Source: Candidatus Bathyarchaeota archaeon
GTDB taxonomy: Archaea; Thermoproteota; Bathyarchaeia; 40CM-2-53-6; FEN-987
Length of the DNA stretch: 10,861 nt
NCBI GenBank assembly: GCA_023247835.1
Contig: JAHFFU010000012.1
Span: forward strand, 1-10,861
Direction: 5' to 3'
Part shown: positions 1 to 6,479 of the stretch, piece by piece
How positions within the stretch are numbered: position 1 is the stretch's first letter
Layout of the letters: the number at the start of each line of letters is the position of its first letter
Notes under the pieces: model-generated
Databases searched by the model: none
The model's input: the letters and a program-made list of their open reading frames with translations, nothing else
Told to the model about the DNA's origin: nothing
Translations under genes and position numbers: made by a program

Positions 1-391
1 GCATTGATTAGGCCGTTCTTTCTCAGGAAGACCGAAACCAGCATGCATAGCTTTTAGTTACACTTCGACTGTGACGCGACCTTCGCGAATTCGATGAGGG
101 AAACACGAGGATGACTGCCACCTTCGATATGAGGTTGATCCAGCAGGGAGCACGCCTGCGCTGGTCTCCGTACTTCAAGGCCACCCTGAAGGGAATACCT
201 ACCATATCGATGTCACTCCGGACCAGGTACTTTCCCTGCGCCCGATACCCGGGTGGTCCAATTACAGAACCCCGATCAAGAATCTGTACCTCTGCAGCGC
301 ATCCACTCATCCCGGGGGCGGAGTTACGGGCGCGCCAGGCTATAACGCGGCTAAAGTAATCTTGGATGACTCCCAACAAAAACGAGCCTGA
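1..391 (+). pseudogene. 3' remnant of a phytoene-dehydrogenase-like NAD(P)/FAD oxidoreductase
   Basis: The last ~68 codons (about 185-391) read cleanly as the C-terminus of the COG1233 family (phytoene desaturase-like, two-dinucleotide-binding flavoproteins). The run PIPGWSNYRTPIKNLYLC is followed by STHPGGGVTGAPGYNAA and then a short tail ending in TGA at 389-391. In the family this block closes the FAD site. Upstream the same frame has a TGA at 95-97 and another at 5-7. Between them it encodes PACIAFSYTSTV and, just after the 95-97 stop, GKH, which resembles the family's segment before the substrate domain. The stretch 98-184 matches the family poorly. I therefore read this as a gene with at least one nonsense change and perhaps frameshifts. 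Sequencing error cannot be excluded, and the 5' part lies outside the window. The antisense frame over this region is a shadow. Identification of the C-terminus is firm; loss of function is inferred. Confidence 0.75.
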
Positions 392-462
392 ACGAGAGAG
401 AATCGGCAACAGAAATTACAGAAATACAGAGTCAGTGGGCAAGGGTTGCTCGACGGCTGTGT

Positions 463-479
463 TGGATAATATAATAAAG
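463..479 (+). promoter_or_regulatory. TATA-like archaeal promoter element before the hyuA stub
   Basis: A run of only A and T (ataatataata, 466-476) sits in otherwise mixed sequence. At the usual archaeal spacing transcription would start near 493-500. That gives a leader of roughly 40 nt before the hydantoinase-like start, carrying a small hairpin (503-520) and a purine-rich ribosome binding site (531-537). Promoter identity is inferred from composition and spacing alone. Confidence 0.45.
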
Positions 480-502
480 TCTGGAACGTAGCATTAGATG
501 GA

Positions 503-520
503 CGAATCCTGAAAGATTCG
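503..520 (+). repeat. Inverted repeat in the leader of the hyuA stub
   Basis: cgaatc (503-508) and gattcg (515-520) are perfect reverse complements around a 6-nt loop. The element lies between the TATA-like run and the ribosome binding site. It could be a small RNA hairpin or an operator half-site pair. It is too short for a confident role. Confidence 0.35.
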
Positions 521-542
521 CGTTCGGGGTGGAGGTGTGGTT

Positions 543-623
543 TTGGCAACGCTTAGAGTTGGTGTAGACATCGGTGGGACCTTCACTGACGTCTTCAACC
601 GCCTCAGACTCGCCGTTGCTTAG
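543..623 (+). pseudogene. N-terminal stub of a HyuA-type hydantoinase/5-oxoprolinase
   Basis: From a TTG at 543 (a GTG at 537 is in the same frame) the reading is ATLRVGVDIGGTFTDVF, then a short unrelated-looking tail and TAG at 621-623. The VGVDIGGTFTDV block is the diagnostic ATP-binding start of the hydantoinase A/N-methylhydantoinase/oxoprolinase family (ASKHA fold). Those proteins usually have 650 or more residues, and here only about 26 remain. A good ribosome binding site, ggaggtg at 531-537, precedes the start, and a TATA-like element lies farther upstream. The initiation region thus survives while the body of the gene is gone. The next gene runs toward it from the other strand and ends 30 bp away, so there is no room for the rest. 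A deletion junction soon after 596 is the simplest reading. No HyuB partner is present in the window. Confidence 0.7.
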
Positions 624-653
624 AAACCTTCACAAATTCTGAGGAGATACTTT

Positions 654-1589
654 CTATCGCAGTCGAGGTAGAATCTTCTTCGCGAAGAGCCGTAGTGACT
701 CAAGTCTTTCGACCTCAGCGAACTTGAACATAAAGTATGATGCGCCATCTACGGCGTAGCTTCGTATTTGCTCTAAACATTCATCGGGAGTTCCTAAGAT
801 TCGGGCAACCCGATACTCATCAATACTCACGTTACTCGGTTTCAGTCCAGCCACTTTCCTGCCAACTTCAGCTTGCGTTTCGCCGATTATTATCTCACCG
901 TGCCAAGACTTTCGCAGCTCTTTCGGGTCTCGCCCCAGCTCTCGGCAGTATCTGTCAAGAGCCTTTACCTTTCTTCTGAACCCTGCAGGCGTATTAGATT
1001 GGTAGAAGCCTATGTTCCAGCCGTCTGCGAATTCCGCTGCAACTTTCATAACCGCGGACAGCGTTCCCCCCACCCAGAGCGGCGGGTGAGGTTTCTGGAG
1101 TGGCTTGGGAAAATTGTATGCTGACTCAACGGAGTAGTATTTTCCTTTGTATGTTGTTTTCTGTTCAGTCCACATCTTCTTTACGATTTGTATTCCGTCA
1201 CGAAGGCCGTCAATTCTAGTTGTCGCATCAAAGAACGGTATGCCATAAGCGTCGAACTCCGTCTTGAGCCATCCGGCGCCCACACCCACCTCCGTTCGGC
1301 CATGACTGATATTGTCCAGGATCGAAGTCATTTTTGCTACGATGGACGGATAACGGAAGGAATTACAGAGGACCAAGGCTCCGAGACGGATCCTTGAAGT
1401 GAGGCCAGCCAACGCTGAAAGTGTCGTCCAGATCTCGAAGCATGGCCCGTCTGGTGGGCCGTCATACGGGTAGAAATGGTCGAACATCCAAACTGAGTCG
1501 AAACCAAGCTTCTCGCATTCTAGCGCGACCCTCTTAATCACATCGAAGTCCGCTGTGACTTGAGGTAAACAACAGCCGATTCCGATCAT
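654..1589 (-). CDS. LLM-class flavin-dependent oxidoreductase, probably F420-dependent
   Basis: This 311-residue protein has the expected length and motifs of the bacterial-luciferase-like (TIM-barrel) superfamily, in the branch usually annotated as LLM class F420-dependent oxidoreductase. Visible signatures in order are an N-terminal beta strand with GIGCCLPQ, FDSVWMFDHF, the block TSRIRLGALVLCNSFRYP, the signature GRTEVGVGAGW followed by EFDAYGIPF, the segment PHPPLWVGG, and a closing helix with FAKKILPRL. These enzymes transfer hydride between reduced F420 (or FMN) and an organic substrate in the cytoplasm. The substrate cannot be predicted. The ATG at 1589 has no Shine-Dalgarno, and a TATA-like AT run lies about 30 nt upstream, so the mRNA may be nearly leaderless. 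It is divergent from livG and convergent with the hyuA stub. Function at family level is secure; the F420 preference is inferred from family resemblance. Confidence 0.88.
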   Translation of the reverse strand: MIGIGCCLPQVTADFDVIKRVALECEKLGFDSVWMFDHFYPYDGPPDGPCFEIWTTLSALAGLTSRIRLGALVLCNSFRYPSIVAKMTSILDNISHGRTEVGVGAGWLKTEFDAYGIPFFDATTRIDGLRDGIQIVKKMWTEQKTTYKGKYYSVESAYNFPKPLQKPHPPLWVGGTLSAVMKVAAEFADGWNIGFYQSNTPAGFRRKVKALDRYCRELGRDPKELRKSWHGEIIIGETQAEVGRKVAGLKPSNVSIDEYRVARILGTPDECLEQIRSYAVDGASYFMFKFAEVERLESLRLFAKKILPRLR

Positions 1590-1612
1590 GGAAGTTCGAT
1601 TGTGAACAAATC

Positions 1613-1624
1613 AAACTAATAAGC
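1613..1624. promoter_or_regulatory. Possible shared TATA-like element for the divergent LLM and livG genes
   Basis: The AT-rich run aaactaataag is the clearest TATA-like sequence in the 101-bp divergent gap. Its centre (~1619) lies about 30 nt before the LLM ATG (1589) on minus. On plus it lies about 26 nt before an in-frame GTG at 1646. It could therefore serve either direction. This rests on spacing only. Confidence 0.35.
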
Positions 1625-1690
1625 CTGTAGAACGACATTCTAGAAGTGAAGGTTTCAACTCCACTCGGACGTTCCCTTCGAGGACCACTA

Positions 1691-2398
1691 GTGCTACAAA
1701 TATCAAATCTCACAAAGCGATTCGGCGGCGTAATAGCTGTCAACAACGTCTCGTTGCAAGTCGAAAAAGGAACAATTCTGGGACTCATCGGCCCAAACGG
1801 TGCCGGCAAGACCACGGTCATTAATACTATCACTGGAATCTTGAAGCCCGATTCAGGCTCGATATACTACAAGGGAGAACGAATCGACGGCCTCCCAGTC
1901 CACGAGATAGTACGAAAAGGAATTGGACGCACCTTCCAGCTGACCGAGCTTTTCAAGAATCTCAGCGTGATGCAGAGCATGCTTGTGCCATCCACGTGGC
2001 AGGTCAAAAGGAATCCACTGCCTCGAGAAAGAGCTCAGGAATTGCTTGAGTTCTTCGAGCTAACCCAAATGAGAGAGGAGATGGCGAAGAACCTTTCGGG
2101 CGGTCAACAGAAGCTCCTCGACCTTGCGACGATTTCGATGCTGGATCCCGAGTTACTTCTTCTGGATGAACCGTTCTTCGGAATTCATCCGGTTCTCAAG
2201 AAAAAGATTCTCGATAAGATCAAGATAATGCATGAAGAGATGGGGAAAACGTTCGTAATTGTCAGCCACGACATCGGCACAGTCATGTACGTGTGCAAAG
2301 AAGTGGTCGTTATGAACGCAGGAGAGATCATCGCGACTGGGCCACCAGTACAGATCCGAAACAGTGCCCGTGTAGTAGAGGCATACCTTGGTGACTGA
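1691..2398 (+). CDS. livG: Branched-chain amino acid-type ABC transporter ATPase (LivG)
   Basis: This is one of the two cytoplasmic ATPases of a HAAT-family importer. From the GTG at 1691 (235 aa) it shows Walker A GPNGAGKTT (34-42), Q-loop Gln83 in RTFQ, signature LSGGQQ (135-140), Walker B LLLLDEP (155-161) and H-loop His193 in VSHD. The opening LTKRFGG followed by AVNNVSL is typical of LivG. I prefer 1691 because gagga (1680-1684) lies 6 nt upstream and LivG proteins normally begin here. An in-frame GTG at 1646 would add 15 residues without visible homology, but it sits ~26 nt after a TATA-like run and could be a leaderless start. The D-loop region reads FFGIHP where LivG usually has AAGxNP. 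livF follows 2 nt after the stop, so the two are surely co-transcribed. Confidence 0.93.
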   Translation: MLQISNLTKRFGGVIAVNNVSLQVEKGTILGLIGPNGAGKTTVINTITGILKPDSGSIYYKGERIDGLPVHEIVRKGIGRTFQLTELFKNLSVMQSMLVPSTWQVKRNPLPRERAQELLEFFELTQMREEMAKNLSGGQQKLLDLATISMLDPELLLLDEPFFGIHPVLKKKILDKIKIMHEEMGKTFVIVSHDIGTVMYVCKEVVVMNAGEIIATGPPVQIRNSARVVEAYLGD

Positions 2399-2400
2399 GC

Positions 2401-3114
2401 ATGTCTGTTCAGGCTGAGAACATTGTGGCCGCATATCATGGTGATATCGAGATACTGAGAAATGTCACTGTACAAGCGGAGAAAGGAAAGATCACTGCAA
2501 TAATAGGACCTAATGGCGCTGGAAAATCGACTCTCCTGAAGACGATCTATGGATTCCTCAGGCCGAAGGCAGGAAGAGTCATGTTCGATGGAGAAGATAT
2601 TACTCACACAGCGTCGCATCTGCTACCGAAAAAAGGCCTGGGGTTCATTCCTCAACGGCACACAGTCTTCCCTTATCTCTCCGTTGAGGAGAACATGAAG
2701 CTTGGCGCTTGGTGTCTATTCAAAGATAAGAAAATGGTTGAGAGAGCAATTTTAGAGATTTACAAGCGGTTTCCTCTATTCGAAAAGAGGGGCGACCAAC
2801 CAGCTGGTAAGCTGAGTGGCGGAGAGCAACGCATGCTCGAGTTTGCACGAGCCCTCATGATTTCACCGAAGGCACTGCTCGTGGACGAACCAACGGCAGG
2901 ATTAGCACCGAAAGTCGCCAAGGAAGTTTACGATAAACTAACCGAGCTTCGCAAATTTGGAATCGGAATGCTATTGGTCGACCAGAACGTGAAAAGCGTG
3001 CTGCAGATTTCTGATTTTGTTTACGTACTCAAAATGGGAGAGACGGCGGCTTCCGGTCCTATAGAGAAATTTCGTGGAGAGCTTTCGGACCTGGTCAAAG
3101 ACTGGCTCCTCTAG
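2401..3114 (+). CDS. livF: Branched-chain amino acid-type ABC transporter ATPase (LivF)
   Basis: The second ATPase of the importer has 237 aa, the normal size. It shows Walker A GPNGAGKST (36-44), Q-loop Gln85 in FIPQ, PYLSVEENM after it, signature LSGGEQ (138-143) and Walker B ALLVDEP (158-164). The H-loop position carries Gln195 (VDQNV) instead of His. LivF proteins typically read VEQN there, so this is a family trait that helps separate it from livG. ATG 2401 follows the livG stop by two bases, with ggtga (2390-2394) inside the livG end as ribosome binding site. The TAG stop (3112-3114) lies in a CTAG that also supplies the stop of livM on the other strand. Confidence 0.94.
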   Translation: MSVQAENIVAAYHGDIEILRNVTVQAEKGKITAIIGPNGAGKSTLLKTIYGFLRPKAGRVMFDGEDITHTASHLLPKKGLGFIPQRHTVFPYLSVEENMKLGAWCLFKDKKMVERAILEIYKRFPLFEKRGDQPAGKLSGGEQRMLEFARALMISPKALLVDEPTAGLAPKVAKEVYDKLTELRKFGIGMLLVDQNVKSVLQISDFVYVLKMGETAASGPIEKFRGELSDLVKDWLL

Positions 3115-4088
3115 TTGAGCCAGCGGCTTCTCTTTGCATTCCGCGTGTTCATGAACTGATTGATGAAACTGGTCAAACCGGAGGGGAAAAATATCAAAAC
3201 GACCGGAATCAACAGACCGATCGCCACCAACCTGAACAGAGCAACCTCCCCAAGCAAAGTCGCACGCAAATACTCTGACGCAAATGTGACTACGAAAGCG
3301 CCCAAAATGGGGCCGAATTGGCTGCCAAGGCCTCCGACGAGTATCATGACCAGAATCTGCAGCAGAAGTGTAAAGGAGAGACCTGTAGCTGTGAAAGCAC
3401 CAGTATAGAACGCATAGAAACTCCCGATTATCCCAGTGAAGAACGCAGAAACTACAAAGGCCAACAGTTTGTGACGGTACACGTTGACCCCCAAGCTCTC
3501 TGCGTACACCTCAGACTCCCTAACCGAAATCAGGGCAAGGCCAACGCGAGAGCGAAGCAGCATGTACAGCAAGACATAGGTTACCAGTAATACACCAAGG
3601 GCGGAATAGTAATTGAAGAAATCAAGCCAAGCAGGATTCACGGGGAAATGCGGGACACCCTGCAAACCAAGCGAGCCCCCTGTCCACGGAATCATGTCCC
3701 CCAAGAGAACGACGTTTCTTAGAAGCTCCTCAGAAGCGAAAGTGAAGAGCGCAACGTAAATGCCCCTCAGTCTCAACGTAGGGGCACCCATCACCAGGCC
3801 TAGACCTACACTGAACATCGTCCCAGCCGACATCGCCAACCACCAAGGATATCCGTGAATGGCCAGGTAGGCCGAGGTGTAGCCGCTCAGTCCGAAAAAG
3901 GCTAGGTTACCGAAGGCAGGTATTCCACCAAAACCCAGCAATAGATTCCAGCTTACAGCAATGACGGCCCACATGAAGAACGTGATCATGATCGTGCGGT
4001 CGAAGGGATCGCCGAAAAACGGAAAGATGATCACAATCGACAACAATGCAATGAGAGCTAAAGGGGATTGATACCGAGCACGAAACAA
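3111..4088 (-). CDS. livM: Branched-chain amino acid-type ABC transporter permease (LivM)
   Basis: This membrane-spanning permease has 325 aa and about eight to ten hydrophobic segments. LivM-type features are WNLLLGFGGIPAFGNLAFFG near residues 45-70 and the cytoplasmic loop SRVGLALISVRESEVYAESLGVN, which is read in two adjoining parts and corresponds to the ATPase-coupling EAA-like loop. The later segment has GGLGSQFGPILGAF. A basic tail (NAKRSRW) follows the last helix. The start is a TTG at 4088, only 3 nt after the livH stop, with gtgag just before it. No better start precedes the first helix. Translation is probably coupled to livH. The gene runs opposite to livG-livF although all four products must assemble together. 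Confidence 0.92.
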   Translation of the reverse strand: MFRARYQSPLALIALLSIVIIFPFFGDPFDRTIMITFFMWAVIAVSWNLLLGFGGIPAFGNLAFFGLSGYTSAYLAIHGYPWWLAMSAGTMFSVGLGLVMGAPTLRLRGIYVALFTFASEELLRNVVLLGDMIPWTGGSLGLQGVPHFPVNPAWLDFFNYYSALGVLLVTYVLLYMLLRSRVGLALISVRESEVYAESLGVNVYRHKLLAFVVSAFFTGIIGSFYAFYTGAFTATGLSFTLLLQILVMILVGGLGSQFGPILGAFVVTFASEYLRATLLGEVALFRLVAIGLLIPVVLIFFPSGLTSFINQFMNTRNAKRSRWLN

Positions 4089-4091
4089 TTC

Positions 4092-4964
4092 TCACAAGGC
4101 CCTGCCCATAAGTCCACTGGGCTTGACGATGAGAATCAGCATCATGAAGACGAACATCGCTGGTAAGGCCCAGCCCAGGCCGAATATATAGCCCGCGAAA
4201 GCTTCCACTAGCCCCAGAATGAAAGCGGCAAGAATCGTGCCGCGCATGCTTCCAAGCCCGCCGAAAACAATTATGATGAAACCCTTCAAGAGCGGGATAT
4301 CCCCGACAGCCGGCCATAAATAATATATGGGTCCTAGAAGCACCCCGCCTACTCCAGCCATCAAAGAACCTAATCCAAGTGTCAGAAGATAAATTCTCTC
4401 GAGATCTATTCCAACCATTTTAGACGCTTCCATATCCTGCGCGACTGCCCGCATCGCAATTCCGTAGCGATTCTTCTTCAGAAAGATCCAGAACAACACC
4501 AGTGTCAAGGACGATACCAGTATCACCAGGAGGTTCTGATATGTGAGAACAGATCCATAGAAACGAATCTCGCCGGATAGAAGGGCTGGCATATTCTGTC
4601 TTCTCGGCCCAAACACAAGAAGCACTAGAGTTTCCAAAGCTATGCCAAGGCCGGCACTAGCGTACATGCTGTTATAGTCACTGTTCGGTTTGTCCCTAAG
4701 CGGTCGGAAGACAAGAAGTTCGCAAAGGATTCCCTGCACAAAAGCAAAAATGAGAGCAACCGGAAATGCGACAACGTAACCAAACCCCCATGAGGTAAGT
4801 AAAAGCCAAGCTATGTAAGCGCTCCCTGTTATGAATGCACCCTGTGCGAAATTTAGGATTCCCACAGTTCCCCAGACAACCGTTAAGCCGGTCGACATCA
4901 GCGCATAGAGTCCGCCTAGGACAACGCCGGAGATTGTTGTGTTAAGCACCCAATTGAACGCCAA
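4092..4964 (-). CDS. livH: Branched-chain amino acid-type ABC transporter permease (LivH)
   Basis: The 290-residue permease begins with a hydrophobic segment and the LivH hallmark GLYALMSTGLTVVWG, then NFAQGAF. The coupling-loop block GIAMRAVAQDMEASKMVGID is clear, and GGLGSMRGTILAAF and a C-terminal KPSGLMGR follow. These are all standard for this family. The start is TTG at 4964, with gggag (4973-4977, minus sense) 8 nt upstream. A TATA-like run at 5000-5009 fits a transcript start near 4979. It leads the livH-livM operon and diverges from the binding-protein gene. UrtB- or amide-type permeases of the same family look similar, so the substrate class is open. Confidence 0.92.
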   Translation of the reverse strand: MAFNWVLNTTISGVVLGGLYALMSTGLTVVWGTVGILNFAQGAFITGSAYIAWLLLTSWGFGYVVAFPVALIFAFVQGILCELLVFRPLRDKPNSDYNSMYASAGLGIALETLVLLVFGPRRQNMPALLSGEIRFYGSVLTYQNLLVILVSSLTLVLFWIFLKKNRYGIAMRAVAQDMEASKMVGIDLERIYLLTLGLGSLMAGVGGVLLGPIYYLWPAVGDIPLLKGFIIIVFGGLGSMRGTILAAFILGLVEAFAGYIFGLGWALPAMFVFMMLILIVKPSGLMGRAL

Positions 4965-4999
4965 ACTCTGTACTCCCAGTGATGCAAACTTTCCGTTCG

Positions 5000-5009
5000 T
5001 TAACTAAAT
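5000..5009 (-). promoter_or_regulatory. TATA-like element for livH-livM
   Basis: In minus sense this reads atttagttaa. It lies about 40 nt from the livH TTG, so initiation about 26 nt downstream would leave a ~15-nt leader that just includes the gggag ribosome binding site at 4973-4977. Confidence 0.4.
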
Positions 5010-5022
5010 GATCTCTCACAAG

Positions 5023-5030
5023 TCTTAAAT
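5023..5030 (+). promoter_or_regulatory. TATA-like element for livK
   Basis: tcttaaat is the best TATA-like run upstream of the binding-protein gene. It predicts a transcript start near 5050-5055 and a ~15-20 nt leader before the TTG at 5070. It lies back to back with the livH element inside the 105-bp divergent region. Confidence 0.4.
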
Positions 5031-5069
5031 GTAAGGTTTGGGCAAGATTCGTTTGGTCGAACGAAAGGA

Positions 5070-6398
5070 TTGTCCGATAAATCTGTTTCGAGAAGAAAGT
5101 TTCTAACAACAGTTGTGGGTAGCGCAGTGGTTGTCGGCGGGCTGGGCTACCTAGGCGGGTATCAGTCCGGATCGCAAATACCCAAGGGCCCCGAGACAAC
5201 CACCACAACGAGTGAGCCGATCATCCTTGGCTCTGTTAATCCTCTCACTGGGGGCGCAGCGTCCGATGGGCAAGAAATGCATCGCGGAACCAAACTGGCC
5301 ATCAATGAGATAAACTCTCACGGTGGAATTCTTGGTAGGCAGGTGAGTTGGGTCGAACTGGACACAAACGACATGTCAGCCGAAAAGATGATAGCGAGCG
5401 TTGATACACTAGCAACCAAGTATAATGTGGATTTTGTGATTTACGGTTACACTGCTACATACGGACCTACCTATGATGAATTCGCTAAGTACGGAATCCC
5501 GTTCATGCATGTGGACACGGTCAAGGATTTCGCAGACTGGATCGTCAGCAATCCCGACAAAGCCTACTTGGGATGGCAAGCTGTCGCCACAGAGGTTTAC
5601 TACGGGGCTGGTTTCGCGGTCGTGCTTGACAAGATAATCAATTCAGGTGCTTGGAAGCCAACGACGAAGACGGCGGCAGTCATACGAGGCGAAGACTCGT
5701 ACGGACAGAGAATAGCAAGTCAGTTTATCGATGAAATGAAGAAAAGGGGATGGTCTATAACCTTAGATCAGACTGTGACATTTGGAACCGTTGAATACGG
5801 CGCGGTCTTAGATAGGATAAGGAGTACGCCACCAGACGTTGTCTTTAACACAGATTGGATCGCCAGCGACTACGCGAACTTCGTGAAGCAGTTCATGCAG
5901 AACCCGACGCCCAGCTTGATGTATGGCCAATATGCTCCCGCGGACCCCACGTTCATCAGCCTAGTGGGCGACAAAGCAAACGGCATAATATGGTCTACAA
6001 TGATCGGGCCATTAACAAGACTTGGCGCACCTTACACGGACCCGATAACGAAAACTTGGTATGACAAGTACAAGGCAGCATACAACGCCGAACCAGGCGA
6101 CCAAGGGGCAATCATGTATGACATGACATGGCTCTGGGCGAACGCAACCGCAATTGCAGGAACCACCGATAAGAAAACCGTCGCCGACGTCTTAAGCAGG
6201 ATTACCTTCCGCGGCGCCTGCGGAACCTATCATTTTAACGATCAACACTGGATCAACCCCTACCCGGACGTAGAGATCGACCCCTCCCTAGGGCTTTCAC
6301 ATCAGCACCTCCAAATACAAAACCAAACACACAAAATAATCACCCCCGAACCATACGTGGCGACGCAATTCCAAATCCCATGGTGGATCAAGCATTAG
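5070..6398 (+). CDS. livK: Extracytoplasmic substrate-binding protein of the Liv-type importer, twin-arginine signal
   Basis: The 442-residue protein has a type-1 periplasmic-binding fold (Peripla_BP_6/LivK class). It begins with a twin-arginine signal, SRRKFL (residues 7-12), then a hydrophobic stretch (about 13-30), and a Thr-rich linker (TTTTT, 43-47). The mature domain opens with IILGSVNPLTGG and has GTKLAINEINSHGGILGRQV, a family landmark. No Cys follows the hydrophobic stretch, so it is not a lipoprotein and probably stays anchored by the uncleaved or late-cleaved N-terminus. The TTG at 5070 is the only start codon in frame that keeps the RR motif. aaagga abuts it with no spacer, which is abnormal for a Shine-Dalgarno. 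It delivers substrate to LivH/LivM. Amino acids, amides and urea are all possible for this fold. Confidence 0.9.
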   Translation: MSDKSVSRRKFLTTVVGSAVVVGGLGYLGGYQSGSQIPKGPETTTTTSEPIILGSVNPLTGGAASDGQEMHRGTKLAINEINSHGGILGRQVSWVELDTNDMSAEKMIASVDTLATKYNVDFVIYGYTATYGPTYDEFAKYGIPFMHVDTVKDFADWIVSNPDKAYLGWQAVATEVYYGAGFAVVLDKIINSGAWKPTTKTAAVIRGEDSYGQRIASQFIDEMKKRGWSITLDQTVTFGTVEYGAVLDRIRSTPPDVVFNTDWIASDYANFVKQFMQNPTPSLMYGQYAPADPTFISLVGDKANGIIWSTMIGPLTRLGAPYTDPITKTWYDKYKAAYNAEPGDQGAIMYDMTWLWANATAIAGTTDKKTVADVLSRITFRGACGTYHFNDQHWINPYPDVEIDPSLGLSHQHLQIQNQTHKIITPEPYVATQFQIPWWIKH

Positions 6399-6479
6399 GC
6401 ATTAAGGACCTATAGCCTCTTGATCTTTTAAGCGAGGAGGACCGCGGCTCTGCTAAGGATGACGCAAAAACATTCGTGG

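Noticed and set aside
23..409. 128-codon minus-strand frame
   Set aside because: It is antisense to the clearly homologous FAD-oxidoreductase C-terminus and has no motif.
620..707. Possible continuation of hyuA in another frame after 620 (LETFTNSEEILSIAVE)
   Set aside because: It only loosely resembles the family's next segment and soon runs antisense through the LLM gene, so it is probably chance.
6399..6479. Possible terminator between livK and the SDR gene (short T run near 6425)
   Set aside because: There is no stable hairpin and the T run is only four bases, too weak to annotate.
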